From positions 1 through 64,000 of the forward strand of contig NZ_VZPG01000003.1 of the NCBI RefSeq assembly GCF_008801715.1: a stretch of 64,000 bases of DNA, in the 5' to 3' direction. How positions within the stretch are numbered: position 1 is the stretch's first letter; each line of letters opens with the position of its first letter. The stretch comes from Pseudochrobactrum saccharolyticum. Its GTDB lineage: Bacteria; Pseudomonadota; Alphaproteobacteria; Rhizobiales; Rhizobiaceae. Position numbers and translations under genes: made by a program. Below the pieces are notes generated by a model, which was given only the letters and a program-made list of their open reading frames with translations, had not been told where the DNA came from and ran no database searches. Positions 38,728-48,403 of the stretch are shown one piece after another.

Positions 38728-40808
38728 CATCCCGAAACGACATCCGGCTCGGTGCCGATATCGGCGGCACATTCACCGATATCGCACTGGATATGCGCGG
38801 AACACTCTATTCCACCAAGGTTCTGACCAATTATACCGCACCGGAACAGGCAATTCTCGACGGTATCCGCATTGTCACGGAACAGGCAGGCATCAGCCCT
38901 GCCGAGCTCGATATTGTTATTCACGGCACCACACTGGCCACCAATGCGCTGATTGAACGGCGAGGTGCCAAGACAGCTTTTGTGACCACCGAAGGCTATC
39001 GTGATGTTATCGAAATGCGCAGTGAAAACCGTTTCGAGCAATATGATCTCAATCTGAAACTGCCTTCCCCTCTGGTCGCGCGTGAACATCGCTTTACCGT
39101 CAAAGGCCGCATGAATGCACAGGGTCAGGAATTGCAGCCGCTGGATGAGGCAAAGCTGGAAGAAATCGCCGATGCGATTTCAGAAGGTGGTTTCGGCGCA
39201 GTCGCCATCGGCTTTATCCACTCCTATATGAATCCGGAGCACGAACGCCGTGCCCGTGCGATTTTGCAGCGCAAGCTTTCTGTGCCAATTTCCATCTCGG
39301 CGGAAGTCTCGCCGCAAATGCGCGAATTTGAACGCTTCAACACAGTTTGCGCCAATGCCTATGTGCGCCCGCAAATGGCCGATTATCTGGCGCGTTTGCA
39401 GGTACGGCTCAAAGAAATGGGCGCAACCTGCCCTGTTTTCATGATCCATTCCGGCGGTAGTCTGATTTCCGTTGATACAGCGTCTGAATTTCCGGTGCGT
39501 CTGGTGGAATCCGGCCCTGCGGGTGGCGCGATCTTTGCCGCGGATATTGCCCGCCGTTTCGGCATTGAGAATGTCGTTTCCTACGATATGGGCGGCACTA
39601 CAGCCAAAATCTGCCTGATCGAAAATTTTGTCCCGAAAACCGCGCGTACTTTTGAAGTCGCCCGCACCTATCGCTTTTGCAAGGGTTCCGGCATGCCGAT
39701 CTCCATTCCGGTGATCGAGATGATCGAAATCGGTGCAGGTGGCGGTTCCATTGCATGGGTGGACTCGATGGGACGCATCCAGACCGGCCCGGAAAGCGCT
39801 GCCTCTGAACCAGGCCCTGCCTGTTATCAGCGCGGCGGTACCCGTCCTGCGATTACCGATGCCGATCTGATGCTGGGTAAACTTGATGCCGATAATTTCG
39901 CCGGCGGTGCGATTAAGCTCTCGGTACAGAATGCTGAAACTGCCATCGACAAAGATGTCGGCTCCAAGCTCAATCTGAAACCGCTTTCCGCTGCTTTCGG
40001 CATTTGTGAAGTGGTCGATGAGAATATGGCCAATGCTGCCCGTGTTCATGCGGTGGAAAACGGCAAAAACATCTCCGATAATATTATGATTGCCTTTGGC
40101 GGCGCCGCACCTTTGCATGCCGCCCGTCTGTGCGAAAAACTCGGCGTTGAGCAATGCCTGATCCCGCAGGGTGCCGGTGTTGGCTCCGCTATCGGCTTCC
40201 TCAAAGCACCATTCGGCTATGAAGCTCTGGTGTCGCATCTGGCCAAGCTGTCCGGCATCAATCTCGATGCGGTTAATGCCACGCTGGCAGACCTCAGTAC
40301 CGCAGCGGAAAGCTTTGTGCGCAGCGGCACTGATGCACCGCTGGAGCGTGAAGTCACCGCCTTCATGCGCTATGCCGGTCAGGGCTGGGAAATTCCGGTC
40401 ACCGCGCCGCAGCCGCCGTTTAATGAGCAGGCACTGGCGACAATTCGCGAGCGTTTCCTTGAGAATTATGCCCGTTTCTTTGGCCGCCCGATTGAAGGCG
40501 CAGAGATTGAAATCGTCACATGGTCGGTGAAAGTGGAAGTCAAACAAAGCGTCACGCAAAGCGGCACTGTCAGCTATGGCGATCGTGTCATCACGCCTAC
40601 TCAACAACGCGATGTGTTTGATCCGAGTAACGGCACAATGCTGCCGACCGGCATTTTTGATCGTGGTTCTTTAGCGAGCGGCGACCGTGTAGCGGGCCCT
40701 GCGATCATTACCGAACGCGAAACCTCCACCATTGTGACCGCGCCTTTTGATGCGGTTATCCAGCATGACGGCACAATTCTGCTGGTGAAAAAAGGAAAAT
40801 CCGCATGA
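38724..40808 (+). CDS. hyuA: Hydantoinase/oxoprolinase subunit A
   Basis: A 694-aa protein of the HyuA/oxoprolinase A family. N-terminal actin-like ATPase fold: RLGADIGGTFTDIALDMRG, HGTTLATNALIERRGAKTAF; central EVSPQMREFERFNTVCANAY, SGPAGGAIFAADIA and VSYDMGGTTAKICLIENF; C-terminal IAFGGAAPLHAARLCEKLGV. With HyuB it opens a lactam or hydantoin ring using ATP. Substrate cannot be read from sequence. Overlaps both neighbours by 4 bases. Confidence 0.93.
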   Translation: MTSRNDIRLGADIGGTFTDIALDMRGTLYSTKVLTNYTAPEQAILDGIRIVTEQAGISPAELDIVIHGTTLATNALIERRGAKTAFVTTEGYRDVIEMRSENRFEQYDLNLKLPSPLVAREHRFTVKGRMNAQGQELQPLDEAKLEEIADAISEGGFGAVAIGFIHSYMNPEHERRARAILQRKLSVPISISAEVSPQMREFERFNTVCANAYVRPQMADYLARLQVRLKEMGATCPVFMIHSGGSLISVDTASEFPVRLVESGPAGGAIFAADIARRFGIENVVSYDMGGTTAKICLIENFVPKTARTFEVARTYRFCKGSGMPISIPVIEMIEIGAGGGSIAWVDSMGRIQTGPESAASEPGPACYQRGGTRPAITDADLMLGKLDADNFAGGAIKLSVQNAETAIDKDVGSKLNLKPLSAAFGICEVVDENMANAARVHAVENGKNISDNIMIAFGGAAPLHAARLCEKLGVEQCLIPQGAGVGSAIGFLKAPFGYEALVSHLAKLSGINLDAVNATLADLSTAAESFVRSGTDAPLEREVTAFMRYAGQGWEIPVTAPQPPFNEQALATIRERFLENYARFFGRPIEGAEIEIVTWSVKVEVKQSVTQSGTVSYGDRVITPTQQRDVFDPSNGTMLPTGIFDRGSLASGDRVAGPAIITERETSTIVTAPFDAVIQHDGTILLVKKGKSA

Positions 40809-42424
40809 GTGAATTGGATGAAATCCGCATGCAGGTCATGTGGAACCGCCTGATTTCCGTGGTGGAAGAACAGGCGCTGACTTTGCTGCGCACGGCTTTT
40901 TCCACTTCGGTGCGCGAGGCAGGCGATCTCTCCGCCGGTGTGTTTGATCCGCAAGGGCAAATGCTGGCGCAGGCAGTCACCGGCACACCGGGTCATGTGA
41001 ATACTATGGCCGAAGCCGTGCTGGAATTTATCAATGAAATTCCGCGTGATGAGATGTTCGAGGGTGATACCTATGTCACCAATGATCCGTGGAAAGGTAC
41101 CGGCCATCTCCATGATATCACAATGGTTTCACCGTCTTTCCTCAATGGCGAACTGGTCGCGTTCTTCGCCTGTACCGCCCATGTGGTCGATGTCGGCGGT
41201 CGTGGTTTCGGCGCAGACGGTAAATCTGTCTATGAAGAAGGCATTCAGATTCCGATTATGAAATTTGCCGAACGCGGCGCGGTCAATAAAGATCTGATCC
41301 GTATTCTGCGTGCCAATGTGCGTGAGCCTAATCAGGTGATCGGCGATTTCTACTCCCTCTCCGCCTGTAACGAAGTCGGTCATCGCCGTCTTGTCGATAT
41401 GATGCGTGAGATCGGCCTGACATCACTTGATAATCTGTCGGAATTTATCTTCTCGCGCACCACCAACGCTATGCGTGAGCGTCTTGCACAGTTTCCTGAA
41501 GGCTCGTGGTCAAATGAGCTGATGACAGACGGTTATGATGAACCGATCCGTCTTGCAGCCGTGGTTGATATGAAAGACGGTCTGGTGAATGTGGATTTCA
41601 CCGGCAGCGATCCGATGAGCCGCTGGGGCATCAATGTTCCGATCATTTATACCAAAGCCTATGCATCCTATGCGCTGAAATGCGTACTGGCACCGGAAAT
41701 CCCGAATAATGCGGCCTCGCTGGCTTTCTTCACCGTGTCTTCCGAGACCAATATTCTCAATGCGCAACGCCCTGCGCCGGTATCCCTGCGCCATGTGATC
41801 GGTCATATGGTGCCGGATCTGGTGTTTGGTGCTCTGGCCAAGGCTTTGCCGGGTCAGATTATGGCTGAAGGTGCCGGTGCGCTGTGGAATATTCATATTT
41901 CCGTACGCCCTGTGGCAGGACAAAGCGGACAGAATGCCGAAGTGCTGATGTTCAATTCCGGCGGTATGGGCGCGCGCCCTGCCCTTGACGGCTTGTCGGC
42001 CACCGCCTTCCCGTCCGGTGTACACACTATGCCGATTGAAGCCACGGAGCATACCGGCCCTGTGATTATCTGGCGCAAGGAATTGCGACCGGATTCCGGC
42101 GGTGACGGTGAGTTCCGTGGTGGTCTCGGACAAATCATTGAAATCGGTGCGGCGGATAATCATGAATTTGATTTTTCCGCGATGTTTGACCGTGTTACAC
42201 AAGCGCCGCGTGGCCGCAATGGCGGGAAAAACGGAACTGCGGGCTCCGTAAAACTCGATGACGGCACCGCAATGCGCTCTAAAGGCTGGCAGCATGTGCC
42301 TGCAGGTAAAAGACTGGTGCTTAACCTGCCGGGCGGCGGCGGCTATGGCGACCCCGCACAGCGCTGCGCAAAGGCACGCGAGCAGGATAAAATTCAGGGT
42401 TATGTCACGGAGGAGAGACAATGA
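40805..42424 (+). CDS. hyuB: Hydantoinase/oxoprolinase subunit B
   Basis: A 539-aa HyuB-family protein: WNRLISVVEEQALTLLRTAF, FSTSVREAGDLSAGVFDPQG, PGHVNTMAEAVL, YVTNDPWKGTGHLHDITMVS, and the C-terminal LPGGGGYGDP. Forms the ring-opening complex with HyuA (also related to acetone carboxylase and caprolactamase). Full length. Stop overlaps the aminotransferase start by 4 bases. Confidence 0.93.
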   Translation: MSELDEIRMQVMWNRLISVVEEQALTLLRTAFSTSVREAGDLSAGVFDPQGQMLAQAVTGTPGHVNTMAEAVLEFINEIPRDEMFEGDTYVTNDPWKGTGHLHDITMVSPSFLNGELVAFFACTAHVVDVGGRGFGADGKSVYEEGIQIPIMKFAERGAVNKDLIRILRANVREPNQVIGDFYSLSACNEVGHRRLVDMMREIGLTSLDNLSEFIFSRTTNAMRERLAQFPEGSWSNELMTDGYDEPIRLAAVVDMKDGLVNVDFTGSDPMSRWGINVPIIYTKAYASYALKCVLAPEIPNNAASLAFFTVSSETNILNAQRPAPVSLRHVIGHMVPDLVFGALAKALPGQIMAEGAGALWNIHISVRPVAGQSGQNAEVLMFNSGGMGARPALDGLSATAFPSGVHTMPIEATEHTGPVIIWRKELRPDSGGDGEFRGGLGQIIEIGAADNHEFDFSAMFDRVTQAPRGRNGGKNGTAGSVKLDDGTAMRSKGWQHVPAGKRLVLNLPGGGGYGDPAQRCAKAREQDKIQGYVTEERQ

Positions 42425-43638
42425 CCTATATTTCTTCACGGCTGGCAGCGGTTAAACCGTCTGCCTCCATGGCCGTTTCACAAGCTGCCAAAGCACTGAG
42501 TACCAAAGGCATTGATGTGATTGATCTGGGGCTTGGTGAACCGGATTTCCCGACACCGGCGCATATTACCGAAGCTGCCTATCAGGCAGCCAAAGCCGGT
42601 GACACGCTCTATACCGCTGCGCTCGGCACATTGGCACTGCGCAAGGCGATCGTCGCCAAATTTTCCCGCGAGAACGGGCTAGATTTTACCACTGATGAGA
42701 TCATCGTTTCCAACGGTGCCAAGCAGATCATTTTTAACGCACTGATGGCAACATTGGAGGATGGTGACGAGGTTATTCTGCCGACACCATATTTCGTATC
42801 CTATCCGGAAATGGCGAAATTGCTTGGCGGCAAACCGGTGATTGCCCATTGCCGTGAAGAAGACGGGTTTCGTTTAACGCCTGAAATTCTGGAACAGGCA
42901 ATCACGCCGAAAACCAAATGGCTATTCCTCAATTCACCCGGCAATCCGTCCGGTGCAGTCTACGATGAAGCCAGCCTCAAAGCGCTCGGCGCGGTGCTGG
43001 AACGGCACCCGCATGTGCTGGTTCTGTCCGACGAGATTTATGAACACATCATCTTTGACGGGCTGGAATTTATCTCTTTTGCCAAAGCCTGCCCGCAGCT
43101 GAAAACCCGCAGCCTGATCGTCAACGGCATGTCCAAAGCCTATGCGATGACCGGCTGGCGTGTCGGTTATGCTGCTGGCCCATTGCCGCTGATCAAGGCC
43201 ATGGCCACGGTGCAGAGCCAGTCGATTACATCCGTCTGCTCCATTGCACAGGCCGCCGGTACAGCGGCACTTGAAGGGTCGCAGGATCATATCCGCACCT
43301 TCCGCGATGCTTTCCAGCGCCGCCGCGATCTGGTGGTCAAAGGCATTCATGCGATTGAAGGCCTGAGCCTGCGCGTGCCGGAAGGCGCGTTCTATGCCTT
43401 TATCAATTGTGCCGGTCTGATCGGCAAGCAATGTCCGGACGGTTCCGTGCTGAATGATGATACGGCGGTGGCAAATTACCTGCTCAATGAAGGCCATGTC
43501 GCAGCTGTACCGGGCGCCGCTTACGGTATGTCACCTTATTTCCGCATCTCGACAGCAACCTCCGATGAGGTTCTGGGTGAAGCTATCAGACGCATTGCCG
43601 GTGCTGTTGCACGTCTGAAACCGGCATCAAAGGCATAA
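42421..43638 (+). CDS. Class I aminotransferase (aspartate aminotransferase-like)
   Basis: A 405-aa PLP enzyme, fold type I: IDLGLGEPDFPTPAHITEAA, ETLYTA-like loop DTLYTAALGTLALRKAI, FLNSPGNPSGAVYDE, VLSDEIYEHIIFDG, and the PLP-lysine in VNGMSKAYAMTGWRVGYAAG. Expected to transaminate an amino acid to a 2-oxo acid, which the ThDP enzyme could then use. Substrate unproven. Confidence 0.92.
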   Translation: MTYISSRLAAVKPSASMAVSQAAKALSTKGIDVIDLGLGEPDFPTPAHITEAAYQAAKAGDTLYTAALGTLALRKAIVAKFSRENGLDFTTDEIIVSNGAKQIIFNALMATLEDGDEVILPTPYFVSYPEMAKLLGGKPVIAHCREEDGFRLTPEILEQAITPKTKWLFLNSPGNPSGAVYDEASLKALGAVLERHPHVLVLSDEIYEHIIFDGLEFISFAKACPQLKTRSLIVNGMSKAYAMTGWRVGYAAGPLPLIKAMATVQSQSITSVCSIAQAAGTAALEGSQDHIRTFRDAFQRRRDLVVKGIHAIEGLSLRVPEGAFYAFINCAGLIGKQCPDGSVLNDDTAVANYLLNEGHVAAVPGAAYGMSPYFRISTATSDEVLGEAIRRIAGAVARLKPASKA

Positions 43639-43641
43639 ATC

Positions 43642-44454
43642 ATGGATTTTGATACAATTCTTATCACCGGGGCGGCCGGAAGGCTCGGCACCGAACTACG
43701 CCGCGGCTTGGCACCACTGGCGCGCAAATTGCGCCTCACAGACCGCGTTGCAATCAATGATCTGCAGCCGAATGAAGAAGCAGTGATCTGCGATCTTGAT
43801 GATGCCGATACGATCATGAAACTGGCAGAAGGCGTGGATGCGATCCTGCATTTCGGTGGTGAGCCGCTGGAAGTGTCATGGGAGCGTATTCTGCGCTCCA
43901 ATATTCAGGGCAGCTATAATATTTATGAAGCCGCCCGCAAAAATGGCGTGAAACGCGTGATCTACGCCTCTTCCGTTCATGCCATCGGCTATCACGAGCT
44001 GGAAACCCATATTGATGCGGATGCCCCGCACCGGCCTGACAGTTTCTATGGTCTGTCCAAATGTTTTGTCGAAGACTTAGGGCGGCTCTATTGGGATAAA
44101 TTCGGCATTGAGACAGTCGCCTTGCGCATTTTCTCATCCTTCCCTGAACCGGCAGACCGCCGCATGCTGTGGTCGTGGTTGTCCTTTGATGATTGTGTGC
44201 GTCTCGTTTCCGCCGCCCTCACTGCGCCGCGTGTTGGTTTTACCGTCAGCTTCGGCATGTCGGATAACCGTGTCTCGCCGGTTAATAACAGCAAGGCGGG
44301 TCATCTCGGCTATCAGCCGCAGGATAATACGGAAAGCTATCGTGCAGCTGTCGAAAGCCGCACCAAACGCTCCGATCCTTATGCCCCTGCCACCCGTTAT
44401 CTCGGTGGCTGGTTCGTCGATATCGGTCATCCTGATGATGAGGCAAAATCATGA
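43642..44454 (+). CDS. NAD-dependent SDR, uronate dehydrogenase-like
   Basis: A 270-aa extended SDR. NAD loop: LITGAAGRLGTELRRGLAP; DLDDAD contact; FGGEPLEVSWERILRSNIQG; RVIYASSVHAIGYHE; catalytic Y-x-x-x-K in FYGLSKCFVEDLGRLYWDKF. The whole length and motif order match bacterial uronate dehydrogenase (Udh). In this amino-acid-type operon the substrate may be different. 3 bases after the aminotransferase stop. Confidence 0.85.
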   Translation: MDFDTILITGAAGRLGTELRRGLAPLARKLRLTDRVAINDLQPNEEAVICDLDDADTIMKLAEGVDAILHFGGEPLEVSWERILRSNIQGSYNIYEAARKNGVKRVIYASSVHAIGYHELETHIDADAPHRPDSFYGLSKCFVEDLGRLYWDKFGIETVALRIFSSFPEPADRRMLWSWLSFDDCVRLVSAALTAPRVGFTVSFGMSDNRVSPVNNSKAGHLGYQPQDNTESYRAAVESRTKRSDPYAPATRYLGGWFVDIGHPDDEAKS

Positions 44455-45656
44455 AACAGCATTATGATGTTGTGATTATCGGCGGCGCGGTCATCGGTTC
44501 TTCGGTTGCCTATTTCCTGTCGCAGAACCCTGATTTTAACGGTTCAATCCTCGTTGTGGAACGCGACCCAACCTATGTGCGCGCAGCTACATCGCTGTCA
44601 TCTTCTTCGATCCGCAACCAGTTTTCCAACCCGATTAATGTGGAAATCAGCCGTTTCGGCACAGAATTTATCCGCAATTTTGCGGAGGTGATGCAGGTTG
44701 CCGGTGACAAGCCGGATCAGCAGTTCCATGAAGGCGGTTATCTGTTCCTCGCCAATACGCCGGATCAGGTGCAGACTTTGCGCGAAAATCACGAAGTGCA
44801 GATCGCCTGCGGTGCCGATGTGGTGCTGTGGGATCGTGAGGAACTGAGCCGTGCCTTCCCGCATCTCAATACGGACGATATTCTGCTGGCCTCCTATGGT
44901 CGCTCCGGTGAAGGCTGGTTCAACAATACCGGCCTGATGTATGGCTTTAAAAACAAAGCCCGTGAACTCGGTGCCGATTATATCACTGATGAAGTGGTGG
45001 CCATTCATCGCGATGGCAATCGTGTCACCGGTGTCGAGCTGAAATCCGGTCAGAGCATCTCGGCGGGTACAATCGTCAATGCGTCCGGTGTCAGTGCGGC
45101 ATTGACCGCACGTATGGCAGGGCTGGACGTGCCGATTGAACCGCGCAAACGCACATTGTTTGTCTATGACTGTGCTCAGACACCGGAAGGCAGCGCCACG
45201 GTCAACGGCGGTCGTCTGCCGCTGATGATTGATCCGAGCGGTGTTTTCTGCCGTCCTGAAGGCCGTTTCTTCCTAACCGGTTGTCCGCCGGTAGAAGACC
45301 CTGCGGTCGATTGGGATGATTTCACCCCGCGTTATGAAGAGTTTGAAGAGATCATCTGGCCTGCTCTTGCAGAGCGCTCACCAGCCTTTGAGGCGATCAA
45401 AGTCGTCAACCAATGGGCGGGGCATTATGACTTCAACGTGCTGGATCATAATCTGATTGTCGGCCGTCACCCTGAGGTGGAAAACTTCATCTATGCTAAT
45501 GGCTTCTCCGGTCATGGCCTGCAACAAGGCCCTGCAACGGGACGCGCTGTATCCGAGCTGATCACCTATAATGGGTTCCGTACTCTCGACCTCTCCGAAG
45601 TCGGCTATGAACGCGTGATTGCCAATAAGCCTTTCCTTGAAAAGGCTGTGATATGA
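44451..45656 (+). CDS. FAD-dependent oxidoreductase (DAO/FOXRED1-like)
   Basis: A 401-aa flavoprotein. N-terminal Rossmann: DVVIIGGAVIGSSVAYFLSQ, ILVVERDPTYVRAATSLSSS, SIRNQFS; C-terminal VNQWAGHYDFNVLDHNLIVG and GFSGHGLQQGPATGRAVSEL. Members oxidise amino acids or N-methyl amines such as sarcosine. Last structural gene of the operon. Overlaps the SDR gene by 4 bases. Confidence 0.9.
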   Translation: MKQHYDVVIIGGAVIGSSVAYFLSQNPDFNGSILVVERDPTYVRAATSLSSSSIRNQFSNPINVEISRFGTEFIRNFAEVMQVAGDKPDQQFHEGGYLFLANTPDQVQTLRENHEVQIACGADVVLWDREELSRAFPHLNTDDILLASYGRSGEGWFNNTGLMYGFKNKARELGADYITDEVVAIHRDGNRVTGVELKSGQSISAGTIVNASGVSAALTARMAGLDVPIEPRKRTLFVYDCAQTPEGSATVNGGRLPLMIDPSGVFCRPEGRFFLTGCPPVEDPAVDWDDFTPRYEEFEEIIWPALAERSPAFEAIKVVNQWAGHYDFNVLDHNLIVGRHPEVENFIYANGFSGHGLQQGPATGRAVSELITYNGFRTLDLSEVGYERVIANKPFLEKAVI

Positions 45657-45697
45657 TATAGACCCTAAGCAAGCATAAGGGCGAGCGGAGGCAGGTA

Positions 45698-45745
45698 ATG
45701 CACATTAATCAGGTCGTTATAAACATGGTCACAGACCATGAATGA
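45698..45745 (+). CDS. 15-codon leader peptide before the LysR gene
   Basis: MHINQVVINMVTDHE, with GGAGG about 7 bases upstream of its ATG and a stop that overlaps the LysR start by 8 bases. The LysR ATG itself has no visible ribosome binding site, so its translation may depend on this peptide. Confidence 0.45.
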   Translation: MHINQVVINMVTDHE

Positions 45746-46691
45746 CAGGGTGCCGCGCCTCCCCCCGCTCAATGCTTTACGCGTCTTTCATGCGGTGATG
45801 CGCTATCGCAGCTTCCGCAAAGCAGCTGACGAATTATTTGTCAGTCCGCAAGCCGTCAGCCAGCAGATTAAACTGCTGGAAGACACATTAGGGATCATGC
45901 TGTTTGACCGTAAAGGTCGCATGGTTGACCCGACTGAACAGGCCATTCTGCTCGCGCATTTTGTGCAGGCCGGTTTTGACGAATTTGCCGAAGGTGTGCG
46001 TCGCGTCACCAAGACCGGTCACCGCAACCGCATCAATGTCAATGCCAGTCCCTATTTTGCCACCCGCTATCTGATGGACCGCCTTGAGCAATTCCGCACC
46101 ACAATGCCCGGCGTGGTATTACAGCTGACCACTATGGTGGAAATCCCTGATTTTTCCCGCGATGATATCGACGTTTCCGTGCAATGGGGCTTCGGCGAGT
46201 GGACAGAATTCGACCAGACATTGCTGGTGCGTGACCCGAAAATTATCTGCTGTGCACCGGCGCTCGCACATCGGGTGCGGAAACCGGAAGATCTGCTGAG
46301 CATGACGTTGCTGCATCCGGTGCTGGCCACCAATCTATGGCAAAAAGTACTGCGTCATCTGGATTTGCAGGATATTGAAGCCAAAGGCGATGTGCAGTTT
46401 CAGGATGCCGCCACCATGCGCCGCGCTACTCTGGCAGGGATGGGGATGGGGCTGGTTTCGGCCATTGATGCTATGGATGATTTGCGTCAGGGGCGGCTGA
46501 TTGCACCGCTCGGCATTGATGCCCTGAGCACCATGAAAGAAGAAGATATTCCGGGTTTTTATCTGGTTGTGCCGCGCGGTTACCGGCGTGTGAAAACCAT
46601 TGCGGCTTTTTGCGACTGGATCAAAGGCGAAGACTGGTCAGCCATGCTGCGCCGTGAAATGACCATCGGCGACATGCCTTACGATATATAA
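45738..46691 (+). CDS. LysR-family regulator (GcvA-like)
   Basis: A 317-aa LTTR. HTH in residues 10-70: PPLNALRVFHAVMRYRSFRK, AADELFVSPQAVSQQIKLLE, with the GcvA-type PxLNALRxF opening. Effector domain near 95-300. It lies between the catabolic genes and the ABC transporter, all co-directional, and probably senses the substrate of the pathway. The shared 32-bp elements at 36941 and 46807 are its likely targets. Translation may be coupled to the leader peptide at 45698. Confidence 0.92.
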   Translation: MNDRVPRLPPLNALRVFHAVMRYRSFRKAADELFVSPQAVSQQIKLLEDTLGIMLFDRKGRMVDPTEQAILLAHFVQAGFDEFAEGVRRVTKTGHRNRINVNASPYFATRYLMDRLEQFRTTMPGVVLQLTTMVEIPDFSRDDIDVSVQWGFGEWTEFDQTLLVRDPKIICCAPALAHRVRKPEDLLSMTLLHPVLATNLWQKVLRHLDLQDIEAKGDVQFQDAATMRRATLAGMGMGLVSAIDAMDDLRQGRLIAPLGIDALSTMKEEDIPGFYLVVPRGYRRVKTIAAFCDWIKGEDWSAMLRREMTIGDMPYDI

Positions 46692-46806
46692 GTAAGCCCT
46701 CAGATTATCTTGCGTCTGCACCTGTCAGCCTGCTCTTTTCGCAAGCGGCTGCGTGCTGAAACACGCCCGTTTTCTGCAAAATTTCCACCTGAATATATCA
46801 TCAAGA

Positions 46807-46838
46807 AAATCTTGTCGTTTAGCCACTTTTCTTGATTT
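46807..46838 (+). promoter_or_regulatory. 32-bp element upstream of the ABC transporter, copy 2
   Basis: Matches 36941-36972 at 27 of 32 bases with no gaps. Here it also extends to the left as an inverted repeat (TCAAGAAAA ... TTTTCTTGA). It lies in the 300-base gap 46692-46991 between the LysR gene and the transporter; nothing else in the gap is recognisable. Confidence 0.7.
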
Positions 46839-46991
46839 GGTACGCGCGTCCGACGCGGCAAACTGCTCTCAGCACGGGACGGTGTAAACAATTGCAAAAT
46901 AAAAACAGCTTTGCCAGCACGCCGCCGTCCTGCGGGGAAACATATTTCAGTGCCGCTCAGATTTTATCCGGCGGCGGTGACGGAAAAGGCA

Positions 46992-47762
46992 ATGCAGCAG
47001 ACACAAAATAACATTAAGCCACTGGTGCGCGTGGAAGCGCTTGAAAAGAGCTTCGGAGCTCTCACAGTACTCAATCGTGTGAGTTTAAGCGTTAATCCGG
47101 GCGGTGTATTGGCTATTATCGGGCCCAGCGGCTCCGGTAAAAGCACATTGCTGCGCTGTCTGAATTATCTGGAAGTGCCGGATAAAGGTCGCATCACACT
47201 CGGTGATATGGAACTTGTTGCCGAGAAACATCCGTCCCAAAAGCAAATTCTCGATCTGCGCCGTTCGGCAGGCATGGTGTTTCAGTCTTTCAACTTGTTT
47301 CCGCATATGAATGTGCTGGAAAATGTGTCGCTCGCACAGAAACGCGTTCTCGGCCGTTCGCAGCAGGAAGCCGATGAGCGTTCTATTGAACTCCTCAAAC
47401 GCGTGGGACTGGACTCCAAGGCTGCCGAATATCCGCATCGCTGCTCCGGTGGCCAGCAGCAGCGTATCGCAATTGCCCGCGCACTGGCACTGAACCCGAA
47501 AATCATGCTGTTCGATGAGCCGACCTCGGCACTTGATCCGGAACTCGGATTAGAGGTTCTCGCGGTCATGCGTGAACTGGCGCAAGACGGTATGACGATG
47601 ATTGTCGTGACCCATGAAATGCATTTTGCCGAGAGCGTTTCCGACCATGTGATGATCATGGCAGACGGCAACATCATTGAATCCGGTATCAGCAAAGACG
47701 TGATGCGTGATCCGCAGACAGAACGCGCACGCCGGTTTCTGCATGCCGTGAGAGATCGCTGA
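46992..47762 (+). CDS. Amino acid ABC transporter ATP-binding protein
   Basis: A 256-aa ABC ATPase of the HisP/GlnQ type: Walker A GPSGSGKSTLLRCLNYLE, Q-loop MVFQSFNLFPHMNVLEN, signature RCSGGQQQRIAIARAL, Walker B IMLFDEPTSALDPEL, H-loop VVTHEM. I start at ATG 46992 after GGAAAAGGC; a frame from 46911 would add 27 residues. Overlaps the first permease by one base. Confidence 0.93.
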   Translation: MQQTQNNIKPLVRVEALEKSFGALTVLNRVSLSVNPGGVLAIIGPSGSGKSTLLRCLNYLEVPDKGRITLGDMELVAEKHPSQKQILDLRRSAGMVFQSFNLFPHMNVLENVSLAQKRVLGRSQQEADERSIELLKRVGLDSKAAEYPHRCSGGQQQRIAIARALALNPKIMLFDEPTSALDPELGLEVLAVMRELAQDGMTMIVVTHEMHFAESVSDHVMIMADGNIIESGISKDVMRDPQTERARRFLHAVRDR

Positions 47763-48403
47763 TGCAGGATATTATCTTTAATATTATCAGAGGCTTGCCT
47801 GCGACGATCGCTTTAACGGCTGCAGCGCTGATGATCGGGCTTATTCTCGGTGTGCCGCTGATGCTGGCACGTATTTCTCGTCATAACTGGCTGCGCTACT
47901 CAGCCATGGCGCTGATTACCTTTGTGCGCAGTATTCCGCCGATTGTCTGGCTGTTTGTGATCTTTTTTGGGCTTGGCAGCGGTTATTTCCGTGTTGCCCC
48001 CTTCCCCGCTGCTGCGGCGGGTCTCGGTCTGATTGCTTCGGCCTACATGGCGGAGATTTATCGCGGCGCGCTTCTCTCCATTCATCGTGGTCAATGGGAA
48101 GGCGCTGCCGCTCTGGGTATGCATCCGGTGCGGATGTGGATTGATGTGATCATGCCGCAGCTTATCCGCGTCGCCCTGCCGGCAATGGCAACCTATGCCA
48201 TCGGTCTTTTGAAAGATTCTGCGATTGCCTCGACAATCGGCGTTTCTGAAATGACCTTCTATGCCAATCAGTCCTCTATGGCGACCTATCGCGGGCTTGA
48301 AGTCTTCAGCTTTGTCGCCCTGCTCTATATCGCCCTCAGCCTGCCGGTTGCATGGATGTCACGCGAGATTGATGCGCGTATGCGAAAGAAGGTGTCCCGA
48401 TGA
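47762..48403 (+). CDS. Amino acid ABC transporter permease 1
   Basis: A 213-aa inner membrane permease of the HisMQ type, about five helices. EAA-type loop: GAAALGMHPVRMWIDVIMPQ; N-terminal LPATIALTAAALMIGLILGV; conserved FVRSIPPIVWLFVIFFGLG. Overlaps the second permease by 4 bases. Confidence 0.92.
   Translation: MQDIIFNIIRGLPATIALTAAALMIGLILGVPLMLARISRHNWLRYSAMALITFVRSIPPIVWLFVIFFGLGSGYFRVAPFPAAAAGLGLIASAYMAEIYRGALLSIHRGQWEGAAALGMHPVRMWIDVIMPQLIRVALPAMATYAIGLLKDSAIASTIGVSEMTFYANQSSMATYRGLEVFSFVALLYIALSLPVAWMSREIDARMRKKVSR

Noticed and set aside
39180-40607. 475-codon minus-strand frame inside hyuA
   Set aside because: Antisense shadow in a high-GC-third-position gene; no motif, while hyuA is certain.
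41510-42439. 309-codon minus-strand frame inside hyuB
   Set aside because: Antisense shadow; no domain pattern.
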